DNA from: Lachnospiraceae bacterium
GTDB lineage: Bacteria > Bacillota > Clostridia > Lachnospirales > Lachnospiraceae
NCBI GenBank assembly: GCA_910575605.1
Contig: CAJTEW010000012.1
Span: 67,501 to 102,363, forward strand
Length of the DNA stretch: 34,863 nucleotides
Direction of reading: 5' to 3'
Below, in pieces: positions 16,539-24,110 of this stretch (position 1 is the stretch's first letter; every line of letters starts with the position of its first letter). A program made the position numbers and the translations under genes. Below the pieces are notes generated by a model that was not told the DNA's origin, made no database searches, and was given only the letters and a program-made list of their open reading frames with translations.

Positions 16539-17660
16539 ATGTATAATATTGATGTCTGTTATAAATTTATATTTGGTTCCATGTTCGAAGAAATGGTTTT
16601 GGATGATATTGCACAGAAGGTGTATGAATATACAAGAGCAGGTGTATTTTTTGTGTCGTGTTCCGGTGAAATTCTGGCGTATTCCTGTGGAAAGGAAGAA
16701 AGAAAGGCATGTTCCTTAAAGAAAGGCTGTCTTACGTTTGAGGATTATAAGAGGATTTTCGATGATACAGTATCAGGTAAAAATCAGAATCTGATATTTC
16801 CGGTATACCACTTAAAGAGAGTATTGGGATATGTTGTTCTGACTCATATTAATACGGAACAGCAGACTTTTTTTCGTGAGCTGGGAAGAATTCTTGTACA
16901 GATAAGCCAGGAATTTTTTGAGGAAAAGGGAAAAAATACATTTTTTCATCTGCCTCTTAAGGAGCAGGTAATATGCAGGACAATTTTTGCGGAAAAGCAG
17001 TGTCACAAAATCCTGGCAGATATTTTAGAAGGAAACTACATAATTATCATTTTTCCCAAGGAAGATATTATACAGAAAATAGATTATTTAACAATAAACC
17101 AGGCATGGAAGCATTTATACGTATATGAGGAAGAGGCATATATTACTGCAGTCCTATATAAAGTAAATGACCAAAAAGCGCAGGATGTATATAACAGGAT
17201 TGCAAATATAAATTTATCATGCTGTATAAGTGAAATGTTTGGAGATCTAGATGTATGCAGGGCAAAGCAGGATTTTCTCAAGCATATCATGTCCATACGG
17301 CGGCAGGAAGATGTGGGGATGAAACGTGAGAAAGACTGGTATATGGAAGGACTTTTTGCATATACCAGTCCTTTAATAAAGGATGCAGGCTTAAATGACT
17401 ATTCTATTTCATGCCTCATAGAAGAAGACAAGAAGAATAATACGGAATTTTATCATACATTAAAAATGTACTTGTTGTGTGAAAATAATATAACAATAGC
17501 AGCAAAGAAGCTGTATATTCACAGGAACACAATGGTATACAGGCTGAAACAGATTAAGTCATGTATAGGGCTGGACTTTAATGATGGTGACATTTCGAGA
17601 GGATTGCTGGCATTTATGATGATGCATGATGCCGCAGAGGGACAGGGAAATAAACAATGA
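16539..17660 (+). CDS. PucR-family transcriptional regulator
   Basis: The 373-aa regulator has an N-terminal sensor-like domain (VYEYTRAGVFFVSCSGEILAY, near 27-47) and a C-terminal PucR-type helix-turn-helix at about 316-345 (ITIAAKKLYIHRNTMVYRLKQI). It has no membrane segment. I chose ATG 16539, 8 nt after GGAG. A GTG two codons upstream is too close to that site. The stop overlaps the next start (ATGA). The sensor part is laid out like the C-terminal half of the following fusion protein, suggesting the pair arose by duplication or works as a hetero-complex. Likely targets are the importer-dehydratase operon or its own operon (inference). Confidence 0.88.
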   Translation: MYNIDVCYKFIFGSMFEEMVLDDIAQKVYEYTRAGVFFVSCSGEILAYSCGKEERKACSLKKGCLTFEDYKRIFDDTVSGKNQNLIFPVYHLKRVLGYVVLTHINTEQQTFFRELGRILVQISQEFFEEKGKNTFFHLPLKEQVICRTIFAEKQCHKILADILEGNYIIIIFPKEDIIQKIDYLTINQAWKHLYVYEEEAYITAVLYKVNDQKAQDVYNRIANINLSCCISEMFGDLDVCRAKQDFLKHIMSIRRQEDVGMKREKDWYMEGLFAYTSPLIKDAGLNDYSISCLIEEDKKNNTEFYHTLKMYLLCENNITIAAKKLYIHRNTMVYRLKQIKSCIGLDFNDGDISRGLLAFMMMHDAAEGQGNKQ

Positions 17661-19810
17661 AGCTAATACAGGATCTGCCTGAAATATTTGAGGAGTTTAA
17701 AGAGAAGAGAAGGCAGGCATTTTTAGAAATAAAGGAGTATAAGGATAAAGGAAATCCTGTTGTAGGAATGTATTGTGCATATTTTCCTACAGAACTGGCA
17801 ATGGCAGTTGGAGCGATTCCTGTAGGGCTGTGCTCCTTTGCAAATGAGACAGTTTCAGCGGCAGAACGAGAACTGCCTAAAAGTATGTGTCCGCTGGTAA
17901 AATCCAGCTATGGCTTTGCAGTAGAGGATAAATGCCCTTTTTTTCATTTTGCAGATTTGGTAATAGGAGAGACAACTTGCGATGGAAAGAAAAAAATGTA
18001 CGAGCTTATGGCGGAATTTAAGCCAGTTTTTGTTATGGAGCTGCCAAACAGCCAGTCCGGGAAAGGGATAGAATTCTGGAAACAGGAGGTCCTGCGCACC
18101 AAGGAATTTTTTGAAGAATTTTTCCATGTTGTTATTACTGATAGAATGATTCGTGAAGCTGTACACATTAGTAATGAGATTCGCACATCTCTAAAAAAAC
18201 TGTACGAGGTCATGAAACTGAATCCAGCGCCGGTACTGGGCGGTGATATACAGAAGATCGTAACAGGCTCAAAATACCGTTTTGATTTTCAGACAACGCC
18301 AGAGGTTGTAGACGCTGTAACGGCAAAAATTCTAGAGGAGTATGACAAGGGGAAAATGCTTGAATACAGACCCAGAATACTTGTAACGGGGTGCCCAATT
18401 GGCGGAGACAGTATGAAAATCATCCATGAAATTGAAAATAACGGCGGTGTAGTAGTTGCAGTGGAAAACTGCAGCGGAGTCAAGACTCTGGATCAGATGA
18501 TTGATGAGGAGGAAGAGGATATCTACGGGGCGATTGCCAGACGCTACCTGTCAACAGGATGTTCTATTATGACGCCTAATGACAACCGTATTGAGCTTTT
18601 AGGAAGGATTATAGATGAATACCAGGTAGACGGAGTTGTGGAAATGGTTTTAACAGGCTGTCATGCAACCGGTGCAGAGTCTATTTACATCAGAAAGTTT
18701 GTAAATAAAGAAAAAGGAATTCCCTATATAGCGATTGACACAGATTATTCTCCGGCAGATAAGGGGCAGATTGCCACAAGGTTATCTGCTTTTATTGAAA
18801 TGATACAGGTACAAGACGATGAACTGGATATGAACTACTGCTATAAAATTGTGCTGTCTGGACTGACGAGGGGAGATTCAATAAATCATATTGTGAAAAA
18901 AGTTCGGGATTATACAAAAATTCCTATCTGTATATATGACCAGCGGGGCAGAAAAATACCGGATGATTTGTATATAAATAAGACAGATATAAAATCAGAG
19001 AGGATAATTGAAAAGGTACTTGAAGGAAATTGTGGGAAAATTGTGGCATTTATTCCACCGGAAAAGCGCCGGACAAATGTATTAGAGATACTCGATATAC
19101 TGGCAAAAAGCTATGAGCTTAGAGAAAGGTCCTTCTGCGTGCAGAAGTTAAAGGCACAGCAGGATACTCCTGATTTTCTATGGGTTTTGTCCGAAAGCAC
19201 ACAGGCATTGAAAGCCATATATAAGGGAGCTTCGGAGATCCAGGCAGAGATGCCTTGTCTGGTACTGCATGATGATAAAAGTATCTTTGTATCCTGCGTG
19301 CAAGGAAAGGATGGCAGAGAGAAATTTATCCGGTTATGTGAAAAGTATATGGAAAAAGTAGAAGGGTTTCTTTTGATAGGAAATGGCTTTTTTGATGTGC
19401 ACAACAAGGAAAATAATAAAGCCATGCAGTATGAGATTCTAAAAATCATTAAGAGAAATAAAATAAGAAAAAAGATATATTTAACAGAAAATTATTACTA
19501 CGAACTTGCAGCTGCTCATATAAGTAAAATGACGGAAAAGGGTATTCGTTACCAAAATGATTTAGAGTGCATTAAAAGAGAGGATGAAGAAAAAGGGAAA
19601 AATCTGTATGAAACATTATATTGGTATCTTAAAATGAAACGGAATATTTCCCAAACGGCGGCGAGCCTTAAGATTCACAGGAATACTCTACTGCCTCGAA
19701 TAGCAAGAATTAATGAACTGATAGCTCTGGATGAAAAGGACGGCGCAGAGTGTGAAAAGCTTTTTCTTACAATGGAGGTGGGACTGCTTGGGGTGAATAG
19801 AATATTGTGA
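17657..19810 (+). CDS. Fusion: HgdB/double-cubane-cluster reductase domain + PucR-type regulator
   Basis: The 717-aa protein has two parts. Residues 1-395 look like the 2-hydroxyacyl-CoA dehydratase D-component family, specifically the stand-alone double-cubane-cluster proteins (YjiM/DCCP type), which use an ATP-driven electron donor for difficult reductions. Conserved cysteines are at 40, 59, 78, 93, 108, 246, 272, 302 and 335, with contexts such as CAYFPTELAMAVGAIP, TCDGKKK and TGCHATGAES. Residues about 400-717 resemble a PucR regulator: sensor segment DYTKIPICIYDQRGRKI and a C-terminal helix-turn-helix at 661-690 (ISQTAASLKIHRNTLLPRI). The frame is continuous and the start overlaps the upstream stop by 4 nt. 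No HgdC-type activator ATPase is present in the window. A redox- or substrate-sensing transcription factor is the simplest reading. Confidence 0.85.
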   Translation: MKLIQDLPEIFEEFKEKRRQAFLEIKEYKDKGNPVVGMYCAYFPTELAMAVGAIPVGLCSFANETVSAAERELPKSMCPLVKSSYGFAVEDKCPFFHFADLVIGETTCDGKKKMYELMAEFKPVFVMELPNSQSGKGIEFWKQEVLRTKEFFEEFFHVVITDRMIREAVHISNEIRTSLKKLYEVMKLNPAPVLGGDIQKIVTGSKYRFDFQTTPEVVDAVTAKILEEYDKGKMLEYRPRILVTGCPIGGDSMKIIHEIENNGGVVVAVENCSGVKTLDQMIDEEEEDIYGAIARRYLSTGCSIMTPNDNRIELLGRIIDEYQVDGVVEMVLTGCHATGAESIYIRKFVNKEKGIPYIAIDTDYSPADKGQIATRLSAFIEMIQVQDDELDMNYCYKIVLSGLTRGDSINHIVKKVRDYTKIPICIYDQRGRKIPDDLYINKTDIKSERIIEKVLEGNCGKIVAFIPPEKRRTNVLEILDILAKSYELRERSFCVQKLKAQQDTPDFLWVLSESTQALKAIYKGASEIQAEMPCLVLHDDKSIFVSCVQGKDGREKFIRLCEKYMEKVEGFLLIGNGFFDVHNKENNKAMQYEILKIIKRNKIRKKIYLTENYYYELAAAHISKMTEKGIRYQNDLECIKREDEEKGKNLYETLYWYLKMKRNISQTAASLKIHRNTLLPRIARINELIALDEKDGAECEKLFLTMEVGLLGVNRIL

Positions 19811-19860
19811 TTTTATTTGCAGCATGAAAAAAATAACAGAATAGGCAGATAGATTTAATA

Positions 19861-19897
19861 AATACGGCGAGAGCGCAGCTCTGCCGTATTTTTGTTT
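19861..19897 (+). terminator. Strong terminator after the DCCP-PucR fusion
   Basis: AATACGGC-AGAGC pairs with GCTCT-GCCGTATT (19861-19890), with one bulged G, GC-rich core and tight loop, followed by TTTTTGTTT. It closes the two-gene operon. Confidence 0.9.
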
Positions 19898-19998
19898 ATC
19901 ACAAAATTATAAGAGCCCCAGAAAAATATAGCACAATTATATCAATATACGAAATCAAGGTATTCACAGGATGGGGATGAGAGAAGGGTGAGATTACA

Positions 19999-20394
19999 TT
20001 TTATAAAACCATTCCGAAAGACCTGGAAGATGCGGCACGGATTGACGGCTGTTCCAGGCTGAGAGCTTTTATTCAGGTCGTAATCCCAATTTCTGGTCCT
20101 GGATTTGTGGCAGTCGGAGTTTTAGTATTTTTAATGTCATGGGATGAGTTTATGTATTCCTTACTGCTTATTACCTCTCAAAGTAATAAGACTATACCTG
20201 TTGCTATTTCCGAATTTTCTAGTCAGTTTGGTGTAGATTATGGAATGATGATAACAGGAGGATGCATTGCAACAGTTATCCCTCTGGCACTTGCACTGAT
20301 ATTCCAGAAATGGATATCTATGGGGCTGACCTCTGGAGCAGTAAAAAAGGGATATGAATCTGCGAAAAAAGGTGTAACAGTAAAAATGGTATGA
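19999..20394 (+). pseudogene. MalG-type sugar permease, C-terminal half only
   Basis: The frame TTT-TAT-AAA from 19999 encodes FYKTIPKDLEDAARIDGCSR, an EAA loop of a CUT1 permease, then the last two or three membrane helices, ending at TGA 20394. No start codon or ribosome binding site precedes it, and the N-terminal ~150 residues are absent. An internal GTG at 20107 would skip the EAA loop. No binding protein, partner permease or ATPase remains nearby. This is the tail of a deleted sugar-transport operon. Confidence 0.85.
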
Positions 20395-20429
20395 TATAAT
20401 TATAATACTGAATAAGTAGATTATATCAT
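20391..20429. promoter_or_regulatory. Inverted repeat before the lacI remnant
   Basis: ATGATATAAT (20391-20400) and ATTATATCAT (20420-20429) are perfect 10-bp inverted repeats with a 19-bp gap that contains TATAAT. They overlap the stop of the permease fragment. There is no T run, so a terminator is unlikely. An old autoregulatory operator is possible. Confidence 0.35.
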
Positions 20430-20449
20430 AGAACAAAGGGATGAAAAGT

Positions 20450-20928
20450 ATGGCTAATGTTCGAGAAGTTGCATAAAAAGCAAATGTTTCTGTAGCAACA
20501 GTGTCCAGAGTGTTGGATAACAGCCCGCGTGTTCGGGAAGATACAAGAAAAACGGTATTAACTGCAATAGAAGAATTAGAATACATAGTGCCCAGACAGC
20601 ATAAAGAAGATAAAGAAACTAGGCTGATAAAGGTTCTGGCTCTTCTTCCAGATGTGGAAAATCTGTTTTATTCGGCCATTGCAGAGGGAATCTGTGATAT
20701 GGCCAGAAAGAAAAATTGCATGGTATTGCTTTGTACAACAGCCAGTGAATATGAAAATGAACAAAAATTTTTGCAGATGCTTTCCCTAAATCTTGCAGAC
20801 GGAGCTATTTTATGTTCTTCTGTTATGGAGCGGGAAGAACTTCGAGAGCTAAACCAAAAATACCCTTTAATACAATGGTGTGAACATAAAGAGAAACTAG
20901 AGTGTGTTCCCAATGTCACTAAGTTAAG
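20450..20928 (+). pseudogene. LacI-family repressor, in-frame stop and C-terminal truncation
   Basis: ATG 20450 starts MANVREVA, then TAA at 20474, then KANVSVATVSRVLDNSPRV: an interrupted but otherwise textbook LacI helix-turn-helix. The reading continues through the hinge and the first ~100 residues of the sugar-binding domain (VLALLPDVENLFYSAIAEGI, EYENEQKF), then stops making sense near 20920, where an unrelated gene tail begins. Both lesions together make function very unlikely, though re-initiation at GTG 20501 would give a protein without most of the DNA-binding domain. Confidence 0.88.
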
Positions 20929-21144
20929 ATTAATTCTTTTGTTTCAGTTGGTCATGGAGATGTGGATTTTGATGGGATTATCAGAGAGCTGAACCAGATG
21001 GGATATGACGGCCCGCTGTCTGTTGAGTGGGAGGACTCGGGAATGGATCGTAAAATCGGAGCAAAAGAGTCTTGTGAATATGTAAGACGTTACAATTTTA
21101 ATCCATCGGGGACTGCATTTGATTCATCATTAAAAATGGGGTAG
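20929..21144 (+). pseudogene. Sugar-phosphate isomerase/epimerase, C-terminal fragment
   Basis: The frame leading into VGHGDVDFDGIIRELNQMG and GPLSVEWEDSGMD is the C-terminal end of an IolE/xylose-isomerase-like TIM-barrel protein, with the His and Glu metal-site region of that family. About 70 of roughly 300 residues survive, and no start signal exists. It joins the truncated lacI directly at about 20920, so a deletion removed the sequence between. Together with the permease fragment it marks a lost sugar-utilisation locus. Confidence 0.8.
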
Positions 21145-21210
21145 TGATTAATTACCTTCCATATAATCTAGATTATCGAAAATCTATTATGTCAAAAATA
21201 TTAATCATTC

Positions 21211-21238
21211 TTGCCTAGAGCCCAGAACTTTATATAAC
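21211..21238 (+). promoter_or_regulatory. Possible promoter of the first two-component/ABC module
   Basis: TTGCCT (21211-21216) and TATAAC (21233-21238) with a 16-bp spacer lie about 75 nt before the response-regulator gene. The match is moderate. The remaining gap (21145-21310) shows no other signal apart from the AAAAGGAGAG ribosome binding site. Confidence 0.4.
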
Positions 21239-21310
21239 AGCAGGAATGAAAGCAATCAGGTAATATGATTAGATGCCTCTGGCAAAAAGAAGGAGGGAAA
21301 AGGAGAGAAG

Positions 21311-21991
21311 ATGCAGTACGAGTGTTTAATTATAGATGACGAGCAGCTTCTTGCGGACAGCACAGCAGAATATTTTAACTTATTTGGTGTGAAAACAGCT
21401 GCTGTATACAGAGCATCTGCGTGCAGGGAATTTTTAAAAGAGCATACAGTCAGGCTTCTGCTTTTAGACATTAACCTTGGAGATGGCAGTGGATTTGAGC
21501 TGTGTAAGGAGCTCCGAAGAAACACGGAGATTCCGATTCTGTTCATTTCTGCCCGTACAAGTGATGATGATAAGATTATCGCGCTTAATATCGGAGGGGA
21601 TGACTATATACAGAAGCCTTATTCATTAGGTGTGCTTCTTGCGAAAGTGAAGGTAATGCTGAAGCGTTTCGGCCAGGCCTGCAGCGACAAGTTTTCCGAT
21701 GGCCGGCTGACTGTTGACTTTCAGGCAAAGCAGGTATTTGTGGACGGGAAAGAGGTACGGCTGACAGCACTTGAATTTAAACTTCTGTCCTGTCTTATGA
21801 GGCATGAAAACAAGGTACTGTCAAAGCAGGAGCTGTTTGAAGAGGTATGGGAGGATAAGTTTACCGGTGACGGAACACTTAATGTGCATATCCGTAAAAT
21901 CAGGGAAGCGATTGAGAGAATTCCCGGGAAGCCGGAGTATATTGTCACCGTCTGGGGGGATGGCTATAGATTCTGCGGGGGAAGGCAATGA
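21311..21991 (+). CDS. OmpR/PhoB-family response regulator
   Basis: The 226-aa protein has a receiver domain with acidic pocket D9/D10, phosphoacceptor D53 (LLDINL) and K102 (QKP), and a C-terminal winged-helix domain (LTALEFKLLSCLMRHENKVLS, GDGYRF end). Its stop overlaps the kinase start by 4 nt. It probably regulates the downstream ABC operon. Four TAAGG-like repeats at 23251-23293 are a plausible binding site. Confidence 0.95.
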   Translation: MQYECLIIDDEQLLADSTAEYFNLFGVKTAAVYRASACREFLKEHTVRLLLLDINLGDGSGFELCKELRRNTEIPILFISARTSDDDKIIALNIGGDDYIQKPYSLGVLLAKVKVMLKRFGQACSDKFSDGRLTVDFQAKQVFVDGKEVRLTALEFKLLSCLMRHENKVLSKQELFEEVWEDKFTGDGTLNVHIRKIREAIERIPGKPEYIVTVWGDGYRFCGGRQ

Positions 21992-23253
21992 AAAAACGAA
22001 CATTTTTAGTTAGCCTGCTATTTGTTTTTTTAGCTGAACTTATGGCTCTTATTCTTTTTGCCAATCATGATATTGATAATACGCAGGACGCAGTTCTTGT
22101 AAATGAAGCAGTTCAGTCTGTACGTATGGACTGGGACAATATGGAGAACCACAGAAACCAGACGCTTCTTGATTATGCTGTACTTGACGTGGACGGGTCT
22201 GTGCTGTTTAAGTCAAAGTCAGATTTAAGTGAAAGTATAAACGAGGCTGTCATCCACAGGGATACTATTCTTGATATCCAGGTGGATGACTTAGTCGTGG
22301 GCAAAATTATTATTTATAATGAAAGTGCAAGGCAGCTTTGGCGCTGGAAGCAGGGGATGATTTTCATAATACTTGCGGGCAGCCTTATGCAGTGTGGAAT
22401 CTGTGCAGGGTATTATGTCTATTTAAACAGTAGTATTATAAAGCCATTTCAAGAATTAAAGGGATTTGCAGAACGTATCGCAGGCGGAAATCTGGATACT
22501 CCTATGGAGATGGACCGGCATAACATCTTTGGTGCTTTTACAGAGAGCTTTGACATTATGCGTTCGGAGCTTAAAAAGTCGAGAAAAGCAGAGGCTAAGG
22601 CCAATGCAGATAAAAGGGAGCTTGTAGCAAAGCTTTCCCATGATATCAAGACACCTGTGGCAAGCATTAAGGCAGCTTCCGAAGTGGGAGCAGCGCTTAC
22701 AGATAATGAAAAGCAGAAGGATAATTATGTACAGATTATCCGCAAGGCTGACCAGATAAATACATTGATTACTAATTTGTTCACAGCAGCACTGGAGGAG
22801 CTCAAACAGCTTTCTGTGGCACCGAAGGATATGGAGAGCAGAGAGATAAAGACATTGCTTATAAATGCCGACTACCTCAGGAGGACAGAAGTTCCTGATA
22901 TACCAGAGTGTATAATATATATAGATAAGCTCCGCCTGCAGCAGGTCTTTGACAATATTTTTGCAAATTCCTATAAATATGCGGGTACAAATATTATGAC
23001 AGAAATATATTTAGATAATAAACGGCTTGCAATTAGTATTGAGGATTACGGGGGAGGCATAGACAGAGATGAGGTGCTGATTATAAAAGAAAAATACCGA
23101 CGGGGAAGTAATGTAAAAGATGTGGAAGGAGCTGGGCTTGGACTTTATATCTCTGATTATTTTATGAGGGAAATGAAAGGGGAACTGATTGTGGAAAATG
23201 GGAAAAATGGCCTGAAGGCTACGGTGATGATTTTGCTTAGCGGGGAGATTTAA
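21988..23253 (+). CDS. Membrane sensor histidine kinase
   Basis: The 421-aa kinase has two membrane helices (about 5-25 and 122-145) enclosing a ~95-residue extracytoplasmic domain, a HAMP-like linker (150-200), the H box LSHDIKTP with H218, the N box NIFANSYKYA and the G boxes DYGGGI and GAGLGLYI. It is a full-length sensor rather than the short 'intramembrane' type of BceS kinases. It is coupled by a 4-nt overlap to its regulator and followed by an ABC exporter, a pairing seen in peptide-sensing and detoxification modules. Confidence 0.94.
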   Translation: MKKRTFLVSLLFVFLAELMALILFANHDIDNTQDAVLVNEAVQSVRMDWDNMENHRNQTLLDYAVLDVDGSVLFKSKSDLSESINEAVIHRDTILDIQVDDLVVGKIIIYNESARQLWRWKQGMIFIILAGSLMQCGICAGYYVYLNSSIIKPFQELKGFAERIAGGNLDTPMEMDRHNIFGAFTESFDIMRSELKKSRKAEAKANADKRELVAKLSHDIKTPVASIKAASEVGAALTDNEKQKDNYVQIIRKADQINTLITNLFTAALEELKQLSVAPKDMESREIKTLLINADYLRRTEVPDIPECIIYIDKLRLQQVFDNIFANSYKYAGTNIMTEIYLDNKRLAISIEDYGGGIDRDEVLIIKEKYRRGSNVKDVEGAGLGLYISDYFMREMKGELIVENGKNGLKATVMILLSGEI

Positions 23254-23293
23254 GGAATATTTAAGGATTGCATAAAGGCATTTAAGATTTGAG
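23251..23293 (+). promoter_or_regulatory. Candidate response-regulator binding repeats
   Basis: TAAGG begins at 23251 and 23262 (11-bp step), TAAAGG at 23273 and TAAGA at 23283. Direct repeats with about 11-bp phasing are the usual target of OmpR-family dimers. They overlap the kinase stop codon and lie about 60 nt before the ATPase start. No strong -35/-10 pair follows, which fits an activated promoter. Confidence 0.4.
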
Positions 23294-23350
23294 AAGGTAA
23301 CATAGAAGGTGCAGACAAGATTACAGGTAATAGTAAATGGGAGGCCTGAC

Positions 23351-24109
23351 ATGAAAAATATATTGTTAAAAACCAATAATTTAAGTAAATCCTTCTCAAG
23401 CGGAGGTGCTTTGCAGCATGTATTGAAAAATATTGATTTGGAGCTATATGAGGGGGATTTTACTGTTATTATGGGAGCAAGCGGAGCGGGAAAATCCACA
23501 CTTCTCTATGCTCTTTCGGGGATGGATACGCCGTCTCTTGGCACGATTACTTTTGGAAATACAGTGATTTCTGATTTGAACCAGGATGCTCTTTCAGTAT
23601 TCAGGCGCAGCCACTGCGGTTTTGTTTTCCAGCAGATTTATCTAATAGAGGGCATGTCTGTGATGGATAATATTCTGGCGGCAGGACTGCTTGTGAGTAA
23701 GGACAAAAAGGAGCTTTGTGAGAGAGCCGGGGAGCTGTTTAAAGCAGTAGACATTTCCGAAGAGACACAGAGGAAATTTCCGGCTCAGATATCCGGAGGG
23801 GAGGCACAGCGGGCGGGAATCGTCCGGGCACTTATTAACTGTCCCGAGATTCTGTTTGCCGATGAGCCTACAGGGGCGCTTAATTCGAAAACAGGGCTTG
23901 ATGTTTTAAACACGCTTACAGGCTTCAACGAGCAAGGGCAGAGCGTGGTTATGGTTACACATGATATGCGTTCAGCAAGGCGGGGAAACCGTGTGTTGTA
24001 TTTAAAGGACGGTGTGATTCTGGGAGAATGTGATTTGGGGAAATATGTGCACGGTGATGTAAGGAGGCATGAGAAGCTTTCTGCCTTTCTTAGGGAAATG
24101 GGGTGGTAG
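23351..24109 (+). CDS. ABC transporter ATPase (MacB/LolD/BceA class)
   Basis: The 252-aa ATPase has Walker A GASGAGKS, the Q loop FQQIYL, signature SGGEAQRAG, Walker B ILFADEPTGALN and switch VTHD. The EPTGAL form is characteristic of the class that works with FtsX-type permeases. I chose ATG 23351, which follows GGGAGG by 6 nt. The open frame extends to a GTG at 23309 without a ribosome binding site. It ends one base before the permease start. Confidence 0.95.
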   Translation: MKNILLKTNNLSKSFSSGGALQHVLKNIDLELYEGDFTVIMGASGAGKSTLLYALSGMDTPSLGTITFGNTVISDLNQDALSVFRRSHCGFVFQQIYLIEGMSVMDNILAAGLLVSKDKKELCERAGELFKAVDISEETQRKFPAQISGGEAQRAGIVRALINCPEILFADEPTGALNSKTGLDVLNTLTGFNEQGQSVVMVTHDMRSARRGNRVLYLKDGVILGECDLGKYVHGDVRRHEKLSAFLREMGW

Positions 24110-24110
24110 T

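Noticed and set aside
20962-21144. 60-codon ORF as a functional small protein
   Set aside because: It is the C-terminal tail of a sugar-phosphate epimerase with no start signals of its own.
24069-24110. Longer N terminus for the first FtsX-type permease
   Set aside because: It overlaps the ATPase tail; ATG 24111 directly after the ATPase stop fits coupling and the usual N terminus.
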